Shown here piece by piece: positions 23,260 through 35,561 of a stretch of 64,000 nucleotides of DNA. The notes under the pieces are model-generated. The model was not told where the DNA came from. It searched no databases and saw nothing but the letters and a program-made list of their open reading frames with translations. The translations under genes were made by a program, and so were the position numbers. This DNA comes from Mortierella sp. BCC40632 (taxonomy: Eukaryota; Mortierellomycota; Mortierellomycetes; Mortierellales; Mortierellaceae): the NCBI GenBank assembly GCA_011634665.1, contig WAEK01000011.1, forward strand, positions 1,296,501 to 1,360,500, read 5' to 3'. How positions within the stretch are numbered: position 1 is the stretch's first letter; the number at the start of each line of letters is the position of its first letter.

Positions 23260-24381
23260 GAAAACCTGGTTAGTTAAGCTGGAAAAAAAAAATCGCGAAA
23301 GTACCTCCTCATAGTATAGCAAAGGGGAAAACAGGGTAGAAAATAAAAAAAGGAAAAGTAACTTACCCAGAAAATCCAAATGAACCATGGGTGCATACTC
23401 TGATAAGGAATCATGTATCCGGAGTACAAAATGAGAGCCAAAAGGAAAAGACCCGAGTTACGGGAGGCAGCATCAAAGGTTGACGAGATGGCAGCCCACA
23501 TACGGAAGAAGGCCGTCATACAAAGCGCAGAAAGGAACAGGATCAAACAGAAGAGGAACCATTTTCCGGCTTCTCGTTGTAATCCTGCCATAAAGTATAG
23601 GATAATCGCAAAGAGAATAATTTGGCAGGCAACAAGAGGGACGTCGACACAGATCTGGGCAATGGCAAAGGCGGAAGGACGGTACATGGCAAAGTTCTTG
23701 TGCTTATACAAGATCGGACGACCTTGCATGGCAGCGGGCAATTCGGCTTGAGAAATCAAAGAGTTGAACAGCAAAGCAAAGAAAAGAACACCTCCACGGG
23801 TAAAGGCACCGCTGGCGTCCTTGGGAAGCAAGAAGAAAACACTTCCGACGACCAAGGCCTTGATCATGTTGGAAGCATAGCGAGAAACGACTGAGGTCAT
23901 GTCACCGCGGGTGAGCTGGTATTGGCGAACAGTCAGCGCACGAACCTGGGCAACAAAGTTGATGGTGTAAGGGCTCTTGACCGAGACATGCTTCTGCTTG
24001 GTCTGCTTGGTCGCGTCCTTGAAATGATCAGCAGGGAGATGCTCATGGACTGCGCTCTGGTAGGTAACACGTTCCTTCTCGACATTGGTGTAGGTGGCTG
24101 AGGCCTTGTAGGCATCCTCAAACTGCTTGGGTGTCTGTGGGATCCTGCCCTCGAAGCCAGGACGGGCCTTGCGTTCGTGAGCGTCAGTCACAGCAGTCAA
24201 GAAATCAGCCGTGTTCTGACGAGCAGGGCAATCAAATCCAAGGTCAATGAAGTATTGACGAGCCTGGTTCGCGGGACCGAAATAGACTGTGTAGCCCTCA
24301 TAAAGGAGAAGGACCTTATCAAAGAGGTCGTAGATGTTCTCGGACTATTTCGAACAGAAACCGGAAAGGGCAGAAGGTTAG

Positions 24382-24414
<33 letters not shown>

Positions 24415-25737
24415 TTGACTCTCCGGGAATGGAGTCTCAAGTCATTCATGCAAGATACTTACAGCCTGGTAAATCGAAACCATCGTGGCCTTCTTCAACA
24501 AATTCGTTTGAACACGCAAGGACTTGGCATAGTCCAGGGCAGAGGAAGCGTCGAGACCACGGGTCGAACCATCCCACATGTTGATGCTCGAACGGGTAGC
24601 CATCTGTTCCGCAATGGAAAGTCGCTTGCGCTCTCCTCCAGAGATACCACGAATAAAGGCATTTCCGACCACGGTCTCAACCTGCTTTGTCAGACCGTAC
24701 ATCTTGGTGAGGACCTCCAAGAACTCTGTAACAAAGTCCTTTCTATGAGACTGCTCTGGAAGACGAGTTCCAGGTGTTTTGGTCTTGAGTGCCATTTCCA
24801 GGGTCTCACGGACAGTGAGGGTTGGGTAATGGAAGTCATCTATCAGAAGCAAAGAACCAAACCATATCAGACAGTTAGTCATGGTGATTCTACTAACGCG
24901 TTTTGGCAATGATGCTTGAACAAAATCCTTTTTTTTACCTTCTTGGTTATACAAGACTTCACCACGGTGATGCTGAGCAATCTCATGAGCAGAGAAAGGA
25001 CCATAGGTGACTTCGCCTTTGACAGCCTTGTAGTTCTTGCGGTCGTTGGCGAGGACACGCAGGAGGGTTGAGCATCCGGCACCGGGACGGCCGAGTACCA
25101 AAATCATTTCACCGTCACGACAGTATCCGTTCGATGGTTGGATAATGGTGCGGGTCACCTTTGCGGGTCTCTTGGAGAAGCACGTCTTGGCCCAGAAGAG
25201 AGGGTTGAACAGGTTGGCAATGCCAATGACCGGGTCCAAGTTGGTCTTGATGTACTGAGCACCAACACCCTCGCCAATAACTTCGAGGTTCTCCCAGACG
25301 ACTCCAAGGTTGCGAGCCTTGATACCAGCAATCTGAGCGCGGGGGATGACATCTCGAAGGTAATCCGTCAGATCAAAGTCGCCACCATCTTCCGCAGTCT
25401 TCTCACCAGTCTGAGTGCGGTAAAGAGATGAGCGCCGGGTGAGCTGGCGCTCCAGCTTCTTGAAGTCCTTTTCTGCACCAATCACATTCACGCGAGAAGG
25501 ACCCTCACCCCAGCGACCACCGATGGCGTCCTCGTAGGTACCGGACTCGGAGGACTCTTCTTCATCCTCGTCGTCGTCGTCGCCGTCATTAAGGACTTCG
25601 ACCTTCTCGTTAGAGACGTCGATCACAGTGTCGCGTGGCTGTGAGGCCGGGTTGGGCTGCTGCGAAGCGTTGCGCAGGATGCCCGCTGGCCGTTGTGGGT
25701 CGGGTGTTCCCAAGGTTGTCTCGCTTGGGTTTGACAT
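20840..25737 (-). CDS. Full-size PDR/CDR (ABCG) multidrug efflux transporter
   Basis: Plasma-membrane pleiotropic drug resistance pump, (NBD-TMD)x2. Exons are 25737-24939, 24839-24463, 24344-23367 and 23203-20840; all phases agree, giving 1505 aa, the normal length. NBD1 has GRPGAGCSTLL at 216-226, where Cys replaces the Walker A lysine, signature ISGGERKRLS at 332-341 and Walker B region WDGSTRGLD at 355-363. NBD2 has canonical Walker A GSSGAGKTTLL at 919-929, degenerate signature VEERKRLTIG at about 1028-1037 and canonical LLFLDEPTSGLD at about 1046-1057. This crossed asymmetry is the PDR-family hallmark. The first TMD is mainly exon 3; the second is residues 1220-1500, with Cys-rich external loops. 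The N-terminus has an acidic run (DGDDDDEDEEE at 51-61). Intron 3 has a 30-base poly(A/T) run. Substrate cannot be told from sequence. Confidence 0.97.
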
Positions 25738-28700
25738 TTTTTTATGTCAACGAGCTATTAGGTGTAAGCAATGCAAGAGGATTGGCAAAAATGTATAAAG
25801 TAGGATAGGGGATTACAAAGGGATCAAGTGGGTGGGGGCTTGAGAAAATGCAGGAAGAGTGGAGAGTGGAGAGTGGGGAGAGAAGAAAGAATGAAAAAGA
25901 GAGATAAGAGTGAAAATGCAGGGTGAAGTGTGGAAAGAAAAAAAAAAGAAAATAAAAGAGAGAGGAGGGAGGGAGAGACAAGTCTAGAGTGCTTCTCGGG
26001 TGTTGATTACGAGGGAAATGCGACGGTTGGAACGTATAATGCAACTGCACGGGTGGATCAGAGAAAAGACGTAGCAGATGAAGAAAGAGAGACCGAGAGA
26101 GGGGAATAGACCGAGTCAGATATAAAAAAGAGACGACAAAGGAGAGACGAGGAGCAAAGACGAGATGAGCATGAGCAAGGGCGAAGATACGACCCTTTTA
26201 TCATTTTTTTTTCTTTTCCTTGCAAAGAAAGACCATTCGGCCCGCGCGGGGGCTGGATGCCGCGTCACTCAGGCCACGACGAGGAACGCTGCTTATTCTA
26301 TTCAATCCCAGTCATTCGAGTGTATCTCCGGCTTCTCATATTCCCGAGGGACGTGAGAGCGTCCCTTCATTCGCCCCAGAGTGTCCTCTCGCCTCCCCTC
26401 CCGTAAAACGCACCTCCCTCTCTCTCACACTCACACAAACACAGACATCCTCGCACTAACCCTCGTTCTCTGACCAGACAACGGAAGAGAGACACACTGA
26501 TCAAGTACACCTTGGGCCACGACAATCGACGAATTGGATGGGTAGGGGGGAGAGAGGGAAAGGGATTAAAGAGACAACAAGAGAGAGGTGCCCTGCTCGC
26601 CCACGGCGCTTAAACGGCAATTGCTCGCCGCTCCTGTGCTGGCTAAACTCATCCCGGACCACTCTTTCTTATATCTGAAAATTTGGCAACCCCCGCCCAG
26701 AGCTTTGATATAGCGGAGAGCCAACAGCCACACACAATCCCCCCTGTTCCTTCAGTTGATGCTTCACAAGCCATCCAAACGCATCCTCCTCCTTGTCATT
26801 CCAGTTTGTTCTCCTGCTCTTTTCGACAATCGGGGCCTATTGCACAAGGGTCCGAACTTAAGCAACGGGAAGAATAAGCGAGATGGAGTGCCAAAGGCGA
26901 ACATCTTAGCTGCTGTTGCGCCCCATTCTGTGTCCCTGCAAGCCACTCCAGCTGAAATGAATTGCTATTTGATTCTCTCGCGTCAGAAGGTAGAGTTGAC
27001 CGCCCACCAGTATCTGAAAAGTATGTTCAAACACCCCATTTTCAAACCTGGGCGCCCATGCAGACCGTGATCCTTTATTCTCACTCTCTTCTATCAACTT
27101 TTCTTTGTCGATCTCTCCCTTTCTTGTTCTTCATTTCTCCCTTTCTTTCCAACCCTCCTCTCCCCCTAGCATTGGTTAGATTCACTTCTGAATAGATCAC
27201 CTCTGATGAGACGCTAAATCCCTTTTCCCGTCGCCTCTCAGTCGAATCCCGTTTTCTCTTGTAACCGGTTTAGTGATCTATACACATGTTGTCGAGTAGG
27301 CCCTCAGGACGATTGCACCATGGGTAGAGAAGGACAGCCCTACCTCGGTTCGCTATTATGGCTCCGACGCCCAGAGAAAGGGGGGCAATGGAATTATAAA
27401 TACAAAAAATGACGATCGGGTTAACTGTAAATCGCACTGTTCCCTTCATCCCACTTTCACTGTCCCTCATACTGTTGTTCGGCACTTCGCTCCGTTGTCT
27501 TGATCATGCAGAGCTCCAATAGTGAGCCTTGTGGGGACTTTCAGAGTAGTCTATCAATAGTAATAAAAAAAAAAAAAAAAAAAAAGGTGTGAAATTGAGT
27601 GGTACCATGCCCTCTTCTTCCTCAACAGAGGGACGGAGATAGGGTAAAATGATGAGGAGAAGGCTCCTTCTATCGTTCGACCATCCGCATCCCACGATGC
27701 TAAAGTTTTTTTTTCTTTCTTTTTCTTTTTAGGGGTCCAGTGTACAAGACACCTCTCACTAACTGACCCTCTCTACGATATCACAATTGTAAACAAAAAG
27801 CACCTACCCCAGCTCACGGTGTTTTATTCTTGTGCTGTGTTCAATCCAAAGTCCAAGGTCGAATGGGTGTTCTGTCTACCAAAGGGGCTTGGATTGAATC
27901 ACCCCTGGACACTGCTAGAGTCTCATCAGTCTAACATTGGTGGCCACCACACGCCCTTTGTTCCTGTTACTGTTATCAAATTGACCTTTTTTTTCACCTC
28001 AGGTACAGTCAATCTGGCATTCTCCAAGGAAAACACTTGCTGGTCAATAGGACAATACCCAGCTCGTTATGCCTTGGGTAGCAAAAAGATTACTCTCCCA
28101 TCCCGCACACACTCCCCTCCCTTCCTTATTGAGGATAGAAATCAGCCACGTTTTCCTTTCTTTATTGTATTTAGTAGGTCTATTTGTAAGAAATCCCGGC
28201 TTTCTCGGGGCGGAATTTATCCCCCCCGTCTCCCACCCTTGTTGCAGCAAAGTTGTTTACCTTTTCAGTGTCAGCTTCCAAGGCCCACCAGTTTTGAAGC
28301 AGTTTGATCGCACCTTACGCTATATCCACTGCGCTGTTTGGAGCTGCTGGAGAAGAATGTTGAGGTGTATCAAAGGCAGCATTATCCCTGTGGACAACAG
28401 CTTCCTCTTTTTTCGTCCTCTATCCTGTTCCCCTCCTGTCGCCATTTTTTTTTCTTATGTCACTAAGAGGGCTTGTTTCAGGCCAACTCTGCCAGACTGC
28501 TTACCAACCGTGATCACATCTTGTCTTAGGCTTGAACTGGCCCGTTTTTAAAGAGAGTGATGCCTATGCTTTTTCAAGAACTAGTTGGCTTTGAGAGTGA
28601 GACGAGTAAGCCTTGACAAGAACCGCTTAGCATTGAGAGAAAGGTGAACTGATTCCTTTAAGATCGCCTCTGATTTATTTAAATGGGAGAGAGGGCCTGG

Positions 28701-28905
28701 AATTACGTTTACCCTTGTCGAGGATAGAGACTTCCACATTAGAGGATGGCTGTATTTCTCCCGCTACAATGTCCGAGTAAGGAAAGAAAAAGAGGGGGCG
28801 GGGATTTTTCCGAACAATTCTGTCAAAACGAATACCACGGTCCGGATAACGGGAAGGTTTTCCCCATTTAAGCAGACAAAATAAAGATGCTGGCTCTTCT
28901 CCATC
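25738..28905. other. ABC transporter upstream region and gene-poor spacer
   Basis: About 3.2 kb. The first 450 bases upstream of the transporter are pyrimidine-rich on its coding strand (leader). I saw no copy of the yeast PDRE TCCGCGGA or TCCGTGGA. Frames at 26683-26877 and 27819-28307 (+), 28044-28250 and 28675-28911 (-) are open but have no ATG in good context, no paired splice signals and no family match. Poly(A/T) at 27564-27585. I support no gene here. Confidence 0.45.
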
Positions 28906-29058
28906 ATGCAAGTCTATTGCCTTGCTCTCTTCCTCCTCCTTCTCCTCTCCACAGGACCAGTCAGTTCACAACGTCAGTCATTCACGTTGTCAACCAACTA
29001 CCCAGATTGGTCTGGCAGATCCTCGGAGTCGATTTACGCAATGACACTGTTTTGCTGA
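28906..29058 (+). CDS. Possible small secreted protein
   Basis: A 50-codon frame beginning MQVYCLALFLLLLLSTGPVSS, a textbook signal peptide with a cleavage site after about residue 20, followed by a short polar mature part (QRQSFTLSTNYPDWSG) that ends with Cys and TGA. A strong donor (CTCT|GTAAGC at 29068) and acceptor (ACTCCTAG at 29105) lie just beyond the stop. Read through that intron, the same frame continues after the TGA, and the overlapping +1 frame is also open across the junction. It may be a short secreted peptide, the first exon of a larger gene, or a decayed gene. No family recognised. Confidence 0.3.
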   Translation: MQVYCLALFLLLLLSTGPVSSQRQSFTLSTNYPDWSGRSSESIYAMTLFC

Positions 29059-30522
29059 CGCTCTGTAAGCTTTTCCTAATTTTTATCCGCTTTATATACT
29101 CCTAGCATGTCTCCTTGAGGGAAACGGCACGTCAGTGCAATCCCTTTCTGGTATCACCAATGGTCTTTGTCTCGCCTGATGAACAGGAACATAAGAGAGA
29201 GAAAGAGAGAATGAGTGAGCGAACGAATGAGCGGGGGAAATGATAGTGAACAACAAATGAGGGAGCTAGCCAATTATCCAGGTTCTTCCCCTTCCCTTCC
29301 CTTCGAGCTGTGTGTCAGACTCTATTTCAGCTGTACGCCAATTGGCATAGGAAAATTATCTCCCATCTTTTCTTCTTGACGTCGCTCACGACGTGTTGGG
29401 TATTCTTGGGTGGTGAATACCCTTGGCTTCAACTTCTCTTTGTTTGGCTTATGCATTTCTGTCAGGTTGTCGGATTGCCTTCTGACTTTTACCCTTCGTC
29501 CTACGGAAATTTGACTTTCATCTTTAGCCTTGGCAAGGTTATCTGCACAATTTTGAACCCGACATTGAGAAAAAAAACAACACGAACCTTCTGGGAATGA
29601 CGACAGTATCAAAAACAAATTTTTTTTTGGCCACGGATTGTGACCCAAAGGATTGTCTGGATCTCGTAATCACCCGTCAGTCTATTTGGTCTTGTTAGCC
29701 TCTCGCGCATGTTCTCTCTCAAGGATTGTCTACTCATTCATTCAATATTTCTCTTGCTATTCATCTCCCCAATACCAATCTTATCCTTTCTCTTACATTT
29801 CCTTTCTTTTTTGATTTTTCAGAGCTAATCTTGACCTTTCACTCATCCTCCACTTTCCATGGACTCTGAGCTAATCCAAAAAAAAAAAAAAAAAAAATGT
29901 GGCAAAGTGAGTGTGTGAGAGTCTGTCGTATCTCCTCCCCTTCTCTTCTTAAAACCCCTTCTGCTATTGTCTCCACTACCATTGTCTCTTCTCTCCTTCG
30001 CGCTTAATCAGTGCATTAGAAGGAGCAACATCAAAGTGCAACAGCACTTATTTGATCAGAGATGAGTACACTCTGCGTCACCAAAAATTTCCCTCCCTGG
30101 ATAGAGTCCTGGCTTGTATTTCTGACAAGGACTCTCCACCCTCTCTTTCCCTCTCTTGTCCTCTTCCTTTCCATCGTCTTTTCCCTCTCTCCATGCTTTT
30201 GCCCTCTCCCATTATCCTGTCTCCTCTCTTCTGTAGATTAGGGATTCGATTTCGAAAGAAATTCTATTCCGTTTGTGGAGAGAGATGCAATCGCAAATAC
30301 AACATTTATTGAGAACGGCGCAGGTCTGAAGCTAACAACTACTTGCATGTTCGTCGTTACCATCAGAAAATACTTCAATGTTGTCTCATGCATTTTCCAT
30401 TGAAAGGATCCGCTGTTTAACCTGTTCATGGTAACCGTAGTTCCCGCGAGTCTTGGCCTCATGGATGTGTGGAAAATGGCATCTTTCCAGTTGTTGAGGT
30501 CAATCCCATTGTCCAAGCTGCC
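29059..30522. other. Gene-poor spacer with one exon-like segment
   Basis: The only segment I would flag is 29542-29322 on the minus strand: an acceptor (TTGTGCAG) followed by 73 open codons of basic, hydrophilic protein ending in TAG (for example SVGRRVKVRRQSDNLTEM), without a traceable partner exon. The rest has poly(A) at 29878-29897 and CT-rich sequence at 29920-30230. No gene can be assembled. Confidence 0.35.
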
Positions 30523-31390
30523 TTAGTTCTCTACTTCCTTTGCCTCAAAATCACTGTCATCTGCCCCATTTTCTTCTTCCTCTTCCTGACCTACTGTGCT
30601 TCGAGTGTAGCTGTAAATATCAATCTTCTCCTTGGCATCCATGGCATACTCATGATAACACTCCTGCACATTGTAGCAATTCATATATTAGCTTGGGAAC
30701 CACATCGTATATTTTATTTAAAAAAAAAAAAAATCCAGAAAACATTGTATCAACCAACAAGTTTTAGACGATGAGCAGTATTCTCAATAAAGCATGGCAG
30801 ATCGCGCAATCTCGATGTTCTTCCGTAATAGGATTTTCACTGCAACAGATTAGCTCGATGCCAGTGCAACAAGGGTATCACGGAAGTAGAGACATATTTT
30901 CCTATTGGTATCCTGTTGTACTATGGTCAATTAAGCATCTTTGAGAAGATTCCATGCCAGCCCATAAAGAAATTTTGCACATAGGATTTTTCTCGGTTTC
31001 CTTGGTATCCTCTGGTGGCAAATCGACAGCACCGCCTTGGAACTAAAGAGAAAGACAAACACGCAACTTACACACCGTATATCTTAACAGTTAAAAAAAG
31101 ACGATGAGTGCATAGTATTCAAGTGCTTTACCAGGTGAACTGCAATATCTGCTAAATCATGCCATGGATCTTGAAGTTTCACAGCAATACTTTCGTTGTT
31201 GTCGAATCAGACATTTCCAGTGAATATTGAATGTGTGCTGTTTATCCACCACCTGAAGCTGCACCTTTGATGATTCCAAGGCGTCTTGTTCACACTCAAC
31301 ATGGACTTGATGTCGATAGTACTCGTCTAAAAACCCCTGGGTAGGTGCTGGTGAAGTAGTAGCAGCGATCCGGACGGCCTTTGTTTGGAT
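30523..31390 (-). pseudogene. Exons of an unrecognised gene with an apparent frameshift
   Basis: Three coding-like pieces lie in order on the minus strand. Piece A (31390-about 31215) reads VRIAATTSPAPTQG, DEYYRHQVHVECEQDALESS and DKQHTFNIHWKC. Its frame then runs into a stop, while the neighbouring frame continues as FDNNESIAVKLQDPWHDLAD and IAVHL to a donor (GTAAAG at 31131). Piece B (31042-30902, acceptor CTCTTTAG, in phase with the donor) begins FQGGAVDLPPEDTKETEK. Piece C (30663-30523, acceptor ATGTGCAG) begins ECYHEYAMDAKEKIDIY and ends with an acidic tail and TAA. B is followed by further coding-like sequence with stops in another frame, so the B-C link is unclear. I read this as a decaying gene, or a real gene with a sequencing indel near 31215. 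The family is not recognised. It is divergent from the Crinkler-like remnant 0.68 kb away. Confidence 0.4.
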
Positions 31391-32074
31391 TTATTCTGAG
31401 CTCTAGGATCCACCTAGCCCAACTCATCGATCAGGCTATCGGCATGTTCTCGTCTCAGTCAACGGAATCAAATGAATTCGCCAGGCAAGTAACACGGACT
31501 TTTTTTTTTGTTCGGAAAAAGAAGCTTTCCTTCCTGGGGAAGACGTTTCTGCTGTTACTACTACTACTACTTAAAAAAAAAAAAAAAAGAATCAGACAAG
31601 TCAATTGGCAGAAAAGAAATGAAGCAAGTATACAATCGTCATTGTAGCAAAGTGCATTCTCTCAGCACCAGTCGCGACGTGCCATGTGGAATGAGCACTT
31701 GATATACTCATAGGATACCAAGCAGGAAGGTTCCGACGAAGAACACGCTGCGACCGCGAAGCTAACATCTTCTCTACAGACCTGAGGCCCTTCGCTTGGT
31801 TTCACACCAAAAAAAGCGAGGGGGCGGGCAGGACCGAGTGAGAGGCAATAAGGCTGTAGAACGAGTTTTCTTGTGAGTGAAGAGAGAGAGAGAGAAGAGA
31901 GAAAAGAGAACATGAGCAAAGCGAAGGTTGTGATGAGAACAATTGACTGAAGGAAAGAGATTGACAATGATAACCTCCCTTCTCTCACCCTTTCCAAGTC
32001 CTTTTGCCATCACCCTCCTCAATCAATTCCCCTTCTCTCCATTGCCTTTTCCTCTTCTTTTTATGCTTCGCAAC
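31391..32074. other. Spacer upstream of the Crinkler-like gene
   Basis: About 0.68 kb with poly(A/T) at 31573-31588, a GA-rich patch at 31880-31900 and a CT-rich leader-like stretch at 31975-32060 just before the Crinkler-like start. No gene seen. Confidence 0.5.
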
Positions 32075-33404
32075 ATGACGACTACCAACACCTTGATTTT
32101 GCTCTGTCTCCTTGATGGAGACAAAACTGCATTCTCTGTTAAGATTTCCCCAAGGAATTCCATTGACGATCTCAAGAAGCTCATCAAGGCCGAGCAAACT
32201 CCTGATTTTGACGACATTCCAGCCAGGGATCTTACTCTCTGGATTGTCTCCATCCCAATCGTATCCAAGGGTGATCGCAACGAAATCTCGCTTACTGATG
32301 TCGTGTCAAAGGAGGAGCTCAATGAGACAGACGACGTTACTGATGTGTTTGCGGATACTCCACCTAAGAAAACCATCTACATCATTGTCTAGCGCCTTCC
32401 CCCTCAAGGTAGTTTTTCTTTTTTTTTTTTCGCCTTTTAACTAATATTCGAATGGATATCCGAAAAATCCAAATGGCTTCGTGTAACGTGTAAAAATTCT
32501 CGATAGGCTCGACCTTCTACACTATGGAGAGCTCCCATTTCTTTGCTGATCCGTAACATGTACGATATCTACCAAAGATCAAGGATGGAGCCTGGCTCCT
32601 AGTCAATAATGATGAGGCACAGCTCCTTGGTGACCAGTTCAATGACTCTTCCCAGTCAATGTCTTCTCCAGACGCGTCTCGACCACCACTGTCTACTATG
32701 CTACACGCTTTCGGACATATCGGTCAACACCAGTTCACTCTTGTCACCTGCGGAGCAGGATTGTCAAGCAATATCTTTTCCTGGGTTCAGAGCTTGGGCT
32801 CAGGTCTAAAGGGCAGCTTCACTGCTTTTGAGGTAAGTAGCTCAACATTATAGTATGGATCAATCCGTTCACTACGATTAAAAAGTAACAGCAGTCAGAC
32901 TATCACAGACTATTCAAATCTCCTGCCACAGATGCAAAAAAAAATAGACCTAATGTTCTGGTCCTTCGTTGCGAGTCCCAACGATACACCAAGCAAACGT
33001 CCAAGTCATCAAACTGTACCACTCAATGCAAAAGCAGCTTTTGTAAATACCGCCTTCTTTCTAGCTTCAACATCCTTTGGACAGATATCTTTTACAATCC
33101 AGCAAAGCCATTCCATTGTCCAAAGTACCTAAAAAAATGAAACTGTGCACAGTGTGGAAACCCAACAGTTGAACCAAGACCGAGATCTTTTGGTACTCGA
33201 CATCCATTACAGCGAGCCATTTGATAACCCTATCAACATGGGAGGAGTTGAAGAAAATATGATGAGATCCTTTACCAGCAAACGAAAAACTGAGGATAGA
33301 AATATGGGCAGTAACGACATTGACAGTGATGAAACTACGAAAAACTCCAGCAGCAACAAGAGGCGCACTTTGAAGAGCTTGCCGAGATTCTCTTCAACCA
33401 TTTA
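32075..33404 (+). pseudogene. Broken Crinkler (CRN)-like effector-family gene
   Basis: The N-terminal 105 codons (32075-32392) match the Crinkler N-terminal ubiquitin-like domain as found in Glomeromycotina and Mortierella: TLILLCLLDGD, then SIDDLKKLIKAEQTPDFDDI, LTLWIVSIPI and TIYIIV at the end. In the family the domain runs on as IIVQRP; here the Gln position is TAG (32390-32392), followed by Arg-Leu-Pro-Pro codons and a GTAGTT donor, so a nonsense mutation is likely. Downstream, 32554-32853 is open in one frame with a C-terminal-domain-like segment (HQFTLVTCGAGLSSNIFSWV), and 33145-33405 is open as well, ending with TAA; the intervening DNA has stops in all frames. ATG 32063 is an alternative start. 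CRN proteins are host-directed or inter-strain effectors in other organisms; no activity is expected of this copy beyond the short N-terminal domain. Confidence 0.6.
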
Positions 33405-35561
33405 AACATCCCCTATAGAAAAAAACAAGGAAAGGGAGAGGGAAACGTGATTAATTCAAAATGGTAAGGATATCCTCTCAGGCAGTAGAGCCTCCTAAGC
33501 TTACGCCATTCATCAACACTTTTTTTTTTTTTTTTTTGTGATAAACGGGAGAGTACGGAACAGACTCCCTCTCCCAGCTGCTCCCGAATGAAAGTCCATG
33601 GGTCCAAAAAAAAAACTTTGGAAGAAACAACAACTGGTCTTTGGTTCACTCGCCCGAGCTTACCAGTAAATGGGTTCAACTTTAGTTCGCCTTTAATCTT
33701 ACCACTCAATCGAGCTCAGCTGCAGATCTAGCTTGGGCATAGCTTGGGAGTCAACGTCTAGTGCATGGTGCGGGACTCTAATATGTTCCGACCTGCTCCA
33801 GCCATGTACCCTCTCCACTCCTTTTTCTCACCCTCTCTCCTTCCTTCCCTTTCGTCATTCACTGCAAAAAAATGCTTCATGCTATTGCGGTCTCCCCATC
33901 CAATGCGCCACATCCCTGACTTGGCCGCCACCATGGCCACTAGGCCACCAGTCACCTCATTGAATGAGACGAGATTGAAATGAGTGTGAAAGGGCCATTC
34001 ATAAGTTGTCCTGTGATGATCCTTTATCAAGATAAGCATTCTCTTGCTATCTTCTATGCTTGAGCTTCTCCAATATCAATTACGATGTGCAAAAGCTGCA
34101 AAGAAATGTTCCTCTGGGACGAAAACCACTACCAGTATACTTCCCCGGGTAATGAAAAAAGGAAAAAAAAAAAAAAAGAAGAGAAAGACTCTTCTCTTGT
34201 TGAATTTTCCTTCAAAGCCCAGTCCATTCTTGATTCGATGCTCTCATCTACTTCGACACAGTCCCAATCTTTTACTTCCGACTCGATCTAGACCTTCTCT
34301 CCGCAAAAGACGCTTCGAAGTCCCAAAGCAAACCCATCATGAGAGAAAGAAGCATAAGTAGCGTTTCTGCGAACGATTTAAGCTCGCCAACCCCCCCCCC
34401 CCCTGCTGCTGAAGAGTTTTTTTTTTTTTTTTTTTTAGCGCAGTGCATTTCGATCCTGCAACCTCGTCGTTTCGACCGTGTCAGCCTATAGTAAGGTCTT
34501 TCAATCTATCTACTAAACGGGTTCTGCCTGAGCATCATGCCAGATAAAGACTAAAATTTCACTTCTCGGGATCCAACTAAATCCTTGAGTAAAAGTAAAA
34601 GGGCTTGAGAAACTATCGTCGCCATTACTTTAACAAAAAGGACTTTGAATATTAGTAAGGCAGCATCTATTTCTCAAGAAGGAATCTCGCTAAACCCATA
34701 TGTAGGAAACGAACTCTGGGATATACACTGCTCAAAGCGATCAGAGGAAATGTGTATTAATCCAAGTTGTCGATACTGGTTAGTCTTTGATCCATGTTCA
34801 AACAAATATTGAACGGATCTCCCTTCGAGATCAAATGAGAGATAAGAGCCAAGCTAGTTCGAGCGAATGTTGAGTTATTCCTACCACACAACAAAATTAA
34901 CCACGCGACATAAATCCAGTTGGCAAGACTCCAGACTGCGCTTATTTCACTACAGGATCTAATCTAAAGTCGACCGTCCACATCAAAGGACATGGCGGAC
35001 TGAACGATCGACTTGCACAGAGCCAGGTGTAGAACCAGGAGATCATAGTGGCTGCTCAAGTGTTTTACCTTAGCGCATAGAAAAACATTGGTGCAGACTC
35101 TATATATTGGAAAGTAGGAAGGAGGTATCCAGTACGGATGGAGTGTTGCACTAGGACAAGACATTCAAGAGAAAAAGGAAGGCTGTGAACCTCTTGTTAA
35201 ACTTAGATGTGCCTTTGATCCTTGGAATTTCATTTTTCAATGGCACTCTAGTCTTCCTTAGACCAGTCGCACCTTGATGTACCTGCTTTACAACAAGGCA
35301 TAAGAGACCGCTTTCATCAACTTTGGCGCAGGTGTCACCTTGGCTTTGTTCACTCACCTCCCTTACCTTTGGTTGGCCGTTCCCTAGATCTACCAAAGAT
35401 CTTTTTTTTTTTACTCATTTTTTCTCCGCTTCCTACGAATTGACCCAACGAATCTAGGTATACTTTATTTTCTCCTGAGAGGAAATAAAGGGCTTGGATG
35501 GATCATGGCATGGAACATGGGCTACAAGGATACGAGGATGCTCTTTTTAAAACCCCTTAAC
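33405..35561. other. Gene-poor spacer with poly(A/T) runs
   Basis: About 2.2 kb. It includes poly(T) at 33523-33537 and 34417-34436, a C run at 34391-34402, and open frames at 34044-34361 (+), 35164-34964 (-) and 35396-35151 (-). The last begins VDLGNGQPKVREVSEQSQGD, has ordinary protein composition and lies in line with the short frame 35702-35562, but no start or splice signals join them. Possibly remnants of an old coding element. Confidence 0.35.

Noticed and set aside
25738..26700. PDRE-like regulatory sites upstream of the ABC transporter
   Set aside because: Reading both strands I saw no exact TCCGYGGA-type element, so no Pdr1/Pdr3-like site is claimed.
27819..28307. 162-codon plus-strand frame
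   Set aside because: It begins at a non-ATG codon, an equally plausible minus-strand frame overlaps it, and neither has splice partners or a recognisable domain.
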